Below are positions 17,325 through 25,055 of a stretch of DNA of 64,000 bases, in pieces. The notes under the pieces are model-generated. The model saw only the letters and a list, made by a program, of their open reading frames with translations, was not told the DNA's origin and did no database searches. Source of the DNA: Cypionkella sp. (GTDB taxonomy: Bacteria; Pseudomonadota; Alphaproteobacteria; Rhodobacterales; Rhodobacteraceae); NCBI GenBank assembly GCA_023255415.1, contig JALRIN010000008.1, positions 1-64,000 on the forward strand. Direction: 5' to 3'. A program made the position numbers and the translations under genes. How positions within the stretch are numbered: the first letter of the stretch is position 1; each line of letters starts with the position of its first letter.

Positions 17325-18470
17325 CTAAAGCGCCGCCGCCGCCATGCCTGCCCAGCGGCCCGTGGCCCAAGCGCCGGTCAGCAGATAGCCGCCGGTGGGG
17401 GCTTCCCAATCCAGCATCTCGCCGCAGACAAACACGCGCGGGATCGCGCGCAGTTCTAGGCCTTCGGTCACCGCAGCCTGCATCACCCCGCCTGCAACCG
17501 AGATCGCCTCGTCAATCGGGCGCGGGCCTGCAAGCCGCAGATCCAGTTGTTTGATCGCCTCGACCGGTGGGCGGCCCTTGCCAAACTCCATCACCAAAGC
17601 CACGGCGGCAGGCGGTAAACCCAGCTTGCGCAGCTTGTTGACCAAGGTTTCCGCAGGTTTCATCCGTGACAGCCGCGCCGAAATCTCATCGCCCGACACA
17701 TCCGGCATCAGATCCAGCGACAGTTGGCCGCCGTCGCGCAGATCGCGGCTGACAGCGTAAATCCCGCCGCCCTCGACCCCTCGGGCCGAGATCACGAATT
17801 CGCCGCGCTCCACACGCCCGCCAACGTGCAGGGCCGCCCCCTTGATCGCTGCGCCGAAATGTTTGGCCATATGCGGTGACCAATCGACGGCAAAGCCCAT
17901 ATTGGCCGGACGGAACGGCGCAATCTGCACGCCTTTTTCCGCCAGCCACGGCAGCCAAGCCGCATCTGACCCCAGCCGCGCCCAAGAGGCCCCACCCAAG
18001 GCCAGCACCGTCACCGCAGGCTGCAAGACCTGCCGACCCTCGGGCGTGTCAAAGGCAAAGCCTTCGCCCGCAAACCCCGCCCAGCGCCACCGGCTGCGCA
18101 GCTCGACCCCCATGCCCGCAAGACGCGCCAGCCAGGCCCGCAGCAAGGGCGAGCCTTTCATGCTGCGCGGAAACACCCGGTCAGACGAGCCGGTAAACAC
18201 CTCTTGCCCCAAACCACGCGCCCAGATCACCACCTGTGCGGGGCCAAAACCCGCGATCATCGGTGCAAGCCAGGCATCGCCATAAGCTGCGATAAAGCTG
18301 TCGCGGTCTTCGTCTTTGGTGATGTTCAGCCCCGACTTGCCGGCCATCAGGAATTTGCGCGCCGGGCTGGGCTTGGCCTCGCAGACCAAGACCTTGCGAC
18401 CCGCACGCGCCAGTTCTTCCGCCGCCATCAGCCCGGCAGGGCCTGCGCCAATGACCAATGCGTCAAACAT
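17325..18470 (-). CDS. FAD-dependent oxidoreductase, HI0933/YhiN family (TIGR03862-like)
   Basis: A 381-residue flavoprotein. It has the FAD-binding G-A-G-P-A-G-L-M-A-A motif at the N-terminus and the family signature K-F-L-M-A-G-K-S-G-L-N-I-T. A C-terminal motif G-E-M-L-D-W-E-A-P-T-G-G-Y with G-A-W-A-T-G-R-W completes the FAD site. The branch with G-K-S-G-L-N resembles the PP_4765-like subgroup. The physiological substrate is unknown. The ATG at 18470 overlaps the end of the MscS gene by 8 bases, so the two are cotranscribed. Confidence 0.88.
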   Translation of the reverse strand: MFDALVIGAGPAGLMAAEELARAGRKVLVCEAKPSPARKFLMAGKSGLNITKDEDRDSFIAAYGDAWLAPMIAGFGPAQVVIWARGLGQEVFTGSSDRVFPRSMKGSPLLRAWLARLAGMGVELRSRWRWAGFAGEGFAFDTPEGRQVLQPAVTVLALGGASWARLGSDAAWLPWLAEKGVQIAPFRPANMGFAVDWSPHMAKHFGAAIKGAALHVGGRVERGEFVISARGVEGGGIYAVSRDLRDGGQLSLDLMPDVSGDEISARLSRMKPAETLVNKLRKLGLPPAAVALVMEFGKGRPPVEAIKQLDLRLAGPRPIDEAISVAGGVMQAAVTEGLELRAIPRVFVCGEMLDWEAPTGGYLLTGAWATGRWAGMAAAAL

Positions 18471-19758
18471 GGCGCATCTCGATCACACGGCGCGGATAGG
18501 GAATCTCGATTCCCTCGGCCTTAAGCGCGTTCCAGATCGCAAACAGCACTTTGCTTGCGTATTTGTTTTTGCCGTCGTCGATGCCGTTCACCCAATATTC
18601 CACTGCAAAATCAACCGAGCTGTCGCCAAAACCGCGCAATTCGCAATCAGGCCGATCGGGGTCGGTCAGCACAAAAGGCAGCGCCGCCACCGCTGCCTCT
18701 ATCACCGCAGGCACGCGGTTGATATCGGTTTCATAGGCCACCGAAAACAAGGCCTCGTAGCGGTTGGCAGAGCCCTGGTCGGAATAATTCACCACACGGC
18801 TGGTGATGAAATGTTCGTTCGGCACCACAATCCATTTGCCGTCAAAGGTTTCCAAGATGCAGGCGCGGGCGGTCATCTTGACGATGGTGCCCCGCTCGCC
18901 GCCATCAAGTTCAACATAATCGCCGACGGTGGTTTGCCCCTCGATCAATAAGATGATCCCCGAGATGAAATTCGCCGCAATCTGCTGCAGGCCAAGCCCC
19001 ACCCCAACACCCAAGGCACCGCCCAAAACCGCAACGGCGGTCAGATCAATGCCCATGATACTCATCAGCAGCAAAAACGCCGCGCCAAAGATCGCCACTT
19101 CAATCGCCTTGACCGCCAATTCGCGGGTGGCAGGGCGCAGATCATCTTGCGCTTTGATATAGCCCGCACTTTGCCGGTTCGACCAAGACCCCAGCCAAAA
19201 CAACAGACTGCCCGCAACCAGACCTCGGATCAGCGCCAGAATCGAAAAACGGATATTGCCCAAGGCGATGATGCTGTCATCCAGCCGCTGCAAAATCAGG
19301 TCCAGCAGGCCAAACATATAAAGCGCCGCGCAGGGGATCAGCACATATTTGCCCAACAGTTTCAAAAAGCTGTCAGTCAGCACCTCGCGCACGAAACTTT
19401 GCGCGGCAAGGAATAAGAACAGCCGCTTGCCCAAGGCCACCACCTCGCCCGACCCAAAGACCGAGCGCGTGACCTCTTCCCCACCTGCGGTCAGCGCATA
19501 GGCAAAAAGCGGCATCAGCAAGGGCACGAAGCCAAGCGAAAAGCGGCGCAGTTTGGCAAGCAGGCTGTCTTTTTGTCCCGGATCAAGCAGCCGCGTCAGC
19601 AGCGGCCCCAAGCGCTTGGCGCCAGCGCGCGCCAGCAGATAGGCGAGCGCCAGCAAGATAAATTGCGACCAAGCCGCAGGCGACAACAGCCACCCCAAAG
19701 CGATATCTCGCGCCGTCTGCGCCCAGCTCATCAACGCGTCGACCAATTGCCCATCCAT
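18463..19758 (-). CDS. Mechanosensitive ion channel, MscS family
   Basis: A 431-residue membrane protein with an N-terminal set of about five membrane helices, then the MscS pore helix (G-A-L-G-V-G-V-G-L-G-L-Q, Gly/Ala-rich) and the beta domain beginning N-F-I-S-G-I-I-L-L. It should act as an osmotic safety valve in the inner membrane. The C-terminal domain ends in F-A-V-E-Y-W-V and P-Y-P-R-R-V-I. The ATG at 19758 follows G-G-A-A-A-G and is preferred over a GTG four codons upstream. Confidence 0.9.
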   Translation of the reverse strand: MDGQLVDALMSWAQTARDIALGWLLSPAAWSQFILLALAYLLARAGAKRLGPLLTRLLDPGQKDSLLAKLRRFSLGFVPLLMPLFAYALTAGGEEVTRSVFGSGEVVALGKRLFLFLAAQSFVREVLTDSFLKLLGKYVLIPCAALYMFGLLDLILQRLDDSIIALGNIRFSILALIRGLVAGSLLFWLGSWSNRQSAGYIKAQDDLRPATRELAVKAIEVAIFGAAFLLLMSIMGIDLTAVAVLGGALGVGVGLGLQQIAANFISGIILLIEGQTTVGDYVELDGGERGTIVKMTARACILETFDGKWIVVPNEHFITSRVVNYSDQGSANRYEALFSVAYETDINRVPAVIEAAVAALPFVLTDPDRPDCELRGFGDSSVDFAVEYWVNGIDDGKNKYASKVLFAIWNALKAEGIEIPYPRRVIEMRHV

Positions 19759-19797
19759 AGCTTTCCGCACCCCTTACGTCACACCTCTGCACGCCGC

Positions 19798-20403
19798 CTA
19801 ACCGATCAGCGCCTTGATCGCCGCAATATGCCCGGCTTTGGCGGCCAAAGCATCCACCATCAGCGCCTGCGCGTTCGTCATCAAAGCCTCGGGCGCGCAA
19901 ATTCGCTCGATCAGGCCCCAAGCCTGCGCCTCTTCGGCCTCGATCCGCGCGCCCGCCAGCAAAATCATCTTGGCGCGCGCAGGTCCGATCAGCGCAGCCA
20001 GCCGTGCCGGATCCGAAGGCTGCGGCAAAAACCCCAGCCGCATCACCGGATAAAAGAACTTCGCTCCCGTCACCGCCAGCCGCATATCGCAAGCCAGCGC
20101 CAAGCCCATCGCCCCGCCCGCCAGCGTGCCGTTCAAGGCGGCAATCGTCGGGCAGGGCATCGCTGCAATCGCCGCCGAGACCCGCTCCCACGCCGGATTG
20201 CGGCCAAGCCCCGCCTGCATTTCCTCTAGATCTGCGCCAGCCGAAAACACCTTGCCGACACCTGTCAGGATCAGCGCAGCAGGGGGCGGGCCCGCCAGGG
20301 CCGCCTCAAGGTCCGCCAGCATCGCAGCCGTCAGCGCATTGGCCTTTTCTGGCCGGTTCAAGGTCAGCGTCAGCAGGCCGCCGTCTTTGCTAACCTCGAT
20401 CAT
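19798..20403 (-). CDS. Enoyl-CoA hydratase/isomerase family protein
   Basis: A 201-residue crotonase-fold protein, shorter than typical hydratases (about 260) because it ends before the last helices. The N-terminal L-N-R-P-E-K-A-N-A-L, the oxyanion-hole segment G-K-V-F-S-A-G-A-D-L and L-A-G-G-A-M-G-L-A-L-A-C-D are present. One usual catalytic Glu position reads L-G-F-L-P, without the E of the E-x-x-x-G-x-x-P motif, so activity may not be hydration. Its ATG overlaps the TGA of the upstream SDR gene (ATGA). Confidence 0.85.
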   Translation of the reverse strand: MIEVSKDGGLLTLTLNRPEKANALTAAMLADLEAALAGPPPAALILTGVGKVFSAGADLEEMQAGLGRNPAWERVSAAIAAMPCPTIAALNGTLAGGAMGLALACDMRLAVTGAKFFYPVMRLGFLPQPSDPARLAALIGPARAKMILLAGARIEAEEAQAWGLIERICAPEALMTNAQALMVDALAAKAGHIAAIKALIG

Positions 20404-21146
20404 GCCAGCAACCCCACGGCGCGCTGCACCACATCTTCGCGCAGCGACACGTCTCGGCCAAGCCAGGCATCTGCCGCCGAGGTGCACATCCAGACCAGCG
20501 TTTTGGCAGGCCATTCGGCGGCAATATGCACGGCAGGATCCAATTGACTGACCGGATTAACCCCCGAAGCCTTGATCTTGACCTGCATCTGCGTCGCCAC
20601 CGTTCCGGGCGACAGGCCCAGCACCCGAATGCCATGTGCGGCCTCTTCCAGATGGCCAACGCGCGTCAACATCAGCGCCGCCGCCTTGGTCGAGCAATAG
20701 GCCCCCCAGCCTTCCAGCGGATTGGTCGCAGCCCCGGAGGAGACATTGATGATGGTGCCGCCGCCCTGCGCACGCATCTGCGGCAGTGCTGCCCGCATGC
20801 CATAAAACACCCCGTTCAGATTGATCTGCACCGCGCGGGCAAAATCGGCAGGATCCGCCGTTGCCAGATGCGCAATCGGCTCGATCACCCCGGCATTGTT
20901 GATCAAGACATCCAAGCGCCCCCAGCGCGCGACCACCGCCGCCAAGGCCGCCTGCACCTCGGCAAAATCGCCAACGTCACAGCAAATCGGCAGGGCGGTC
21001 TCGCCCAACTCGGCCGCCAGCGCCGCAATTTCGGCTTCCGACCGCGCCAGCAACGCAACCTTAGCACCCAAGCCAGAAAACGCACGCGCCGCCGCTGCCC
21101 CTATGCCACGGCTTGCTCCAGTAATCACAACACATTTTCCCTGCAT
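20400..21146 (-). CDS. Short-chain dehydrogenase/reductase
   Basis: A 248-residue classical SDR with NAD(P)-binding T-G-A-S-R-G-I-G-A, the N-N-A-G-V motif, the catalytic Ser in N-V-S-S-G-A, and Y-C-S-T-K as the Y-x-x-x-K site. The R in G-A-S-R-G-I-G often accompanies NADP preference, but that is inference. The ATG at 21146 has AAGGA upstream. The enoyl-CoA hydratase-like gene follows with a 4-base overlap, suggesting a joint acyl-CoA or ketone pathway. Divergent from the DUF2125 gene. Confidence 0.9.
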   Translation of the reverse strand: MQGKCVVITGASRGIGAAAARAFSGLGAKVALLARSEAEIAALAAELGETALPICCDVGDFAEVQAALAAVVARWGRLDVLINNAGVIEPIAHLATADPADFARAVQINLNGVFYGMRAALPQMRAQGGGTIINVSSGAATNPLEGWGAYCSTKAAALMLTRVGHLEEAAHGIRVLGLSPGTVATQMQVKIKASGVNPVSQLDPAVHIAAEWPAKTLVWMCTSAADAWLGRDVSLREDVVQRAVGLLA

Positions 21147-21269
21147 GCTGATGCGTCCTTTCGCTTCATAACAATTGCGTCGATTGGCATTTGCCCGCAT
21201 CAGAAACCCTTGACCGCCCCGATGCAAGCGGGGATGCTTGCACCGAAGCTTGTTCTATGGGACGGATTT

Positions 21270-22784
21270 ATGAAACGTATGTTTTTGGCGGGCAGCACCG
21301 CAACCCTCGCTCTTGTGACTGCCTCGGCGGGGTTGGCGGATGTCACCCCCGAACAGGTCTGGGCCAATTGGCAAGACACGATCACCGCCACCGGCCAAAG
21401 CGTAAGCACAACCGATGTCAGCCGCAGCGGCAACAGGCTTGTGGTTTCGGGCCTGACGCTTGACCAAAAAAGCAACAATGGTTCGGTCGCGCTTTCGATT
21501 GATGAGATCGACTTTACCGATGCCGGCGATGGCACCGTCACGGTGACGTTTTCCGACAGCATTCCGATGCTGATCAAAACCCTGTCCCCTGCGGGGGCGC
21601 TGCAGGCCAAACCAAGCGATCTGAAACTGATCCTGACGCAACCCGATCTGAAACTTATTGCCAGTGGCACGCCAGAGGCGATCAGCTATGCCATCACCGG
21701 CCCCAGCCTTTCGCTGGCGCTTCAGGCGCTGAATGGCGTCGATAGTGCAGGTGTCAATCTGACGATGACCGCGACATTGACCAATATGATGGCAAACTAT
21801 CTGGTCGAAGGCTCCGGTGCGGCCAAGAAAATCGCCAGCAGTTTCACCGCCGATACCATGGAAGTGGTGATCAGCAGCAAAGACGACGAAAAGCAGTCTT
21901 CTGTTGATATGACAGCGCAAATCGAAGCCCTTTCGGGGCAATCGAACGGCACTTTGGTCGATATGGCCGATATGGCAAAGGCGATGTCGGCGGGCTTTGC
22001 GATGAATTCGACCTTTGACTATGGCGCGGCAAAGTTTGACGCCACCGCAACCTCGCAAGGCAAGCCCAGCCATGTCAGCGGCTCTAGCGTAGCAGGCGGG
22101 GTGACGGTGGCGATGGATAAAACCCATCTGCGATATCACCTGCACGACAGCGGCACCGCAATCAGCTTTTCCAGCCCTGATCTTCCGGTGCCACAGGTCG
22201 ATGTGACCTATGATGAACTTGCGTTCACGCTGGATATACCAACCGGCAAATCCGACACGCCCTCTGATTTCGCGTTTCTGACCAAGCTGGTCGGCTTCAA
22301 CGTCTCGGAATCGGTTTGGGCGATGTTTGACCCCACCGGCGCACTGCCGCATGACGGCGTGACTTTTGTTCTGGACGCCAAGGGCAAGGCCTCGCTCAAC
22401 ACCGACCTTTTTGCTGAAATGCAGCAGGGTGCGGCGGGCGAGGCACCAAAGGGCGAGCTGAACGCGCTGGATCTGACGCAACTGCAATTGTCTTTCGCCG
22501 GTGCCGAGCTGACGGGTGCGGGGGCTTTAAGCTTTGACAATTCCGATCTGGAAACCTTTAGCGGCGTCCCTTTGCCGACAGGAAAGATCGACCTGAAGCT
22601 GACCGGCGCGAATACCCTGCTCGATACCATCGTCGAAATGGGCTACGTGACCGCCCAAGACGTGATGGGATATAAGATGATGATGGCGATGTTCACCAAT
22701 TCCGCCCCCGACAAAGACGAGCTGACTTCGGTGCTGGAGTTCAAGGACAAAGGCTTTTACGCCAACGGCCAACGCCTGCAATAA
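21270..22784 (+). CDS. DUF2125 domain protein, secreted
   Basis: A 504-residue protein with a Sec signal peptide ending G-L-A-D and a large extracytoplasmic beta-rich body. The N-terminal V-T-P-E-Q-V-W-A-N-W and overall length match the DUF2125 family found mainly in Rhodobacteraceae. Function is unknown. The ATG at 21270 was chosen because the longer open frame upstream lies antisense to the SDR gene and has no signal peptide at its start. A strong terminator follows. Confidence 0.85.
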   Translation: MKRMFLAGSTATLALVTASAGLADVTPEQVWANWQDTITATGQSVSTTDVSRSGNRLVVSGLTLDQKSNNGSVALSIDEIDFTDAGDGTVTVTFSDSIPMLIKTLSPAGALQAKPSDLKLILTQPDLKLIASGTPEAISYAITGPSLSLALQALNGVDSAGVNLTMTATLTNMMANYLVEGSGAAKKIASSFTADTMEVVISSKDDEKQSSVDMTAQIEALSGQSNGTLVDMADMAKAMSAGFAMNSTFDYGAAKFDATATSQGKPSHVSGSSVAGGVTVAMDKTHLRYHLHDSGTAISFSSPDLPVPQVDVTYDELAFTLDIPTGKSDTPSDFAFLTKLVGFNVSESVWAMFDPTGALPHDGVTFVLDAKGKASLNTDLFAEMQQGAAGEAPKGELNALDLTQLQLSFAGAELTGAGALSFDNSDLETFSGVPLPTGKIDLKLTGANTLLDTIVEMGYVTAQDVMGYKMMMAMFTNSAPDKDELTSVLEFKDKGFYANGQRLQ

Positions 22785-22800
22785 AGCGTTTCATTGCCTG

Positions 22801-22838
22801 CAAACGCCGCCCCAGCCTGCTTGGGCGGCGTTTGTTTT
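22801..22838 (+). terminator. Rho-independent terminator of the DUF2125 gene
   Basis: A perfect 12-bp GC-rich stem (22801-22812 with 22823-22834) followed by TTTT at 22835-22838, 17 bases after the stop codon. Confidence 0.85.
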
Positions 22839-22915
22839 GATAAAACCTGTGCCTAGCGCTTGAAACTGGCGGCGAAAGCATGACTTTGACTGCAAATGCC
22901 GCAAAAGGATACGCC

Positions 22916-24256
22916 ATGACCCGCCTTGCCACGCTGACCCAAGCCCTGCTGGATGCCGCCAAAGCTGCGGGGGCAGAGCAGGCCGACGCCATGGCGCTGT
23001 CGGGCGTGTCGCAAAGCATTGATATTCGGGCGGGCGCGCTGGAACAGGCCGAACGCTCTGAGGCGACCGAGATCGGGTTGCGGGTGCTGATGGGCGGGCG
23101 TCAGGCCTGTGTCTCGGCCTCTGACACCTCGACCGCGACGCTGGCGCGGCTGGCCGAACGCGCGGTTGCCATGGCGCGCGAGGCCCCCGCTGACCCCTAT
23201 GCGGGGCTTGCCAGCCCCGAGCAAATCGCCACATCCTGGGATCTGGCCGCTTTGGAACTGGTCGAAGACGCGCCAGAACCCAGCGCCGCAGACCTAGAGG
23301 CCATGGCGCGCGAGGCCGAGGCCGCCGCGATGGAGGCCGCGGGCATCACCCAGGTTGAGGCTTCGGCAGGCTATGGCCGCCGCGAGGTGCATATGGCCGC
23401 CAGCAATGGCTTTTCAGGCGGTTACGCGCGCAATTCGCATTCGGTTTCCGCCGTGGCCTTCACCGGAACGGGCACCGGGATGGAGCGGGATTACGCAGGC
23501 GAAGGCCGGATCTTTGCCGCCGATATGCCGGCCGCCGCAGGCATTGGCGCGCTTGCCGCCGAACGCGCTTTGGCGCGCGCAGGCGCTGTGCAGCCCAAGA
23601 CCGGCACCTATCCGGTGCTGTTTGACGAACGCGTTGCCTCGTCTTTGATCGGGCATCTGAGCTCGGCGATCAATGGGGCTGCGATTGCGCGCGGGCAGTC
23701 GTGGCTGCTGGATGCCTTGGGCCAACAGGTTTTGCCTGCCGGTCTGTCGTTGGTGGAAGACCCGCTGCGCCCACGCATTTCGGGCTCGCGACCCTTTGAT
23801 GGCGAGGGGCTGCCCTCGGCCCGCCGCATGGTGGTGGAAAACGGTATCCTGCTGGGCTGGACGCTGGATCTTGCCACCGGGCGCAAGCTGGGCATGGCCA
23901 GCACCGGCAATGCCGCGCGCGGCACCTCGGCACCGCCGACGCCGTCGTCGTCCAACATTGATCTGACCCAAGGTCAGCGCAGCCGCGCCGATCTGATCCG
24001 CGATATGGGCACGGGGCTGCTGATCACCTCGATGATCGGTTCGACGATCAATCCAAACACCGGCGATTATTCGCGCGGGGCATCGGGATTCTGGGTCGAA
24101 AATGGCGAGATCAAATATCCGGTGAACGAATGCACCATCGCCGGTAATCTGCGCGAGATGCTGCTGCGGATCATCCCAGCCAATGACGCGCGCGCGCATC
24201 TGTCGACCCGCGTGCCCAGCCTGTTGATCGACGGGATGACCCTTGCCGGCGCATGA
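22916..24256 (+). CDS. pmbA: TldD/PmbA family protein (TldE-like)
   Basis: A 446-residue PmbA/TldE protein. With TldD, PmbA forms a metalloprotease complex that degrades unfolded peptides and matures peptide products such as microcin B17; PmbA itself lacks the HExxxH zinc site, and none is seen here. The family's C-terminal G-S-T-I-N-P-N-T-G-D-Y-S-R-G-A-S-G-F-W is clear. The ATG at 22916 has AAGGA six bases upstream; an in-frame ATG at 22880 is less well placed. No tldD is nearby. The cysQ frame begins inside its last codons. Confidence 0.93.
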   Translation: MTRLATLTQALLDAAKAAGAEQADAMALSGVSQSIDIRAGALEQAERSEATEIGLRVLMGGRQACVSASDTSTATLARLAERAVAMAREAPADPYAGLASPEQIATSWDLAALELVEDAPEPSAADLEAMAREAEAAAMEAAGITQVEASAGYGRREVHMAASNGFSGGYARNSHSVSAVAFTGTGTGMERDYAGEGRIFAADMPAAAGIGALAAERALARAGAVQPKTGTYPVLFDERVASSLIGHLSSAINGAAIARGQSWLLDALGQQVLPAGLSLVEDPLRPRISGSRPFDGEGLPSARRMVVENGILLGWTLDLATGRKLGMASTGNAARGTSAPPTPSSSNIDLTQGQRSRADLIRDMGTGLLITSMIGSTINPNTGDYSRGASGFWVENGEIKYPVNECTIAGNLREMLLRIIPANDARAHLSTRVPSLLIDGMTLAGA

Positions 24257-25016
24257 CCTTGCCCTTTTGACCCAAGCCGCCCGCGCTGCTGGCGAAATCG
24301 CTTTGCGGTATTGGCAAAACACGCCTGCGGTTTGGGAAAAGGGCGATCAAGGTCCGGTGACCGAGGCCGACATTGCCGTCAACGACATGCTGAAATCGAC
24401 CCTGCGCGCGGCGCGGCCCAGCTATGGCTGGCTGTCCGAGGAAACCCCCGACGATGGCGCGCGGCTGCAATGCGAAGATGTGTTCATTATTGACCCAATC
24501 GACGGCACGCGTGCCTTTATTGCAGGCGAGCCCTATTTCGCGCATTCGCTGGCCGTGGCCCATCGTGGCGAAGTGGTGGCCGCTGCGGTCTATCTGCCCG
24601 CCAAGGATCTGTTGTTCACCGCAAGCCATGACGCACCTGCGATGCTGGACGGCATAGCTATTTCGGCCACATCAACGCGGCTGCAAGACGGAGCTAACAT
24701 CCTGACACCAAAGGCGAACTTGCTGCCAGATTTTTGGCAAGGCGCGCCGCCCGCCTTTCAGCGCAGCTTTCGCGCCTCGCTGGCTTATCGGCTGTGTCTG
24801 GTGGCCGAGGGTCGGCATGACGGCATGCTGACCTTTCGCCCGACATGGGAATGGGACATCGCCGCAGGGGCTTTGATTGCCAGCAAAGCCGGCGCGCGGG
24901 TGACAGATCGCAATGGCCAAGCGCTGCGGTTTAACAATGCCACGCCGCAAACGGCGGGGGTTCTGGCCGCAAACCCAGCGCTGCATGGCGAAATCTTTGG
25001 CCATATAAAAGCATAA
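24243..25016 (+). CDS. cysQ: 3'(2'),5'-bisphosphate nucleotidase, inositol monophosphatase family
   Basis: A 257-residue metal-dependent phosphatase that should remove the 3' phosphate of PAP, recycling a by-product of sulfate assimilation. Motifs of the lithium-sensitive phosphatase fold are present: E-A-D near residue 41, D-P-I-D-G-T-R-A-F and W-E-W-D-I-A-A-G. The start appears to be a TTG at 24243 overlapping the end of pmbA by 14 bases; a second TTG lies eight codons further in. An inositol monophosphatase role is the alternative. Confidence 0.87.
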   Translation: MPAHDLALLTQAARAAGEIALRYWQNTPAVWEKGDQGPVTEADIAVNDMLKSTLRAARPSYGWLSEETPDDGARLQCEDVFIIDPIDGTRAFIAGEPYFAHSLAVAHRGEVVAAAVYLPAKDLLFTASHDAPAMLDGIAISATSTRLQDGANILTPKANLLPDFWQGAPPAFQRSFRASLAYRLCLVAEGRHDGMLTFRPTWEWDIAAGALIASKAGARVTDRNGQALRFNNATPQTAGVLAANPALHGEIFGHIKA

Positions 25017-25034
25017 GGCCGCCCGAAGGCGGCC
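25017..25034. terminator. Hairpin between convergent cysQ and DEAD helicase genes
   Basis: A perfect 7-bp GC stem (25017-25023 with 25028-25034) closed by a CGAA tetraloop, right after the cysQ stop. No long U tract follows, so it is a likely but not strong bidirectional terminator. Confidence 0.6.
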
Positions 25035-25055
25035 CTATGTGAACTTTAGGTCAGA

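Noticed and set aside
20526..21269. N-terminal extension of the DUF2125 gene into the SDR region.
   Set aside because: It would place the signal peptide internally; the ATG at 21270 gives a proper signal peptide.
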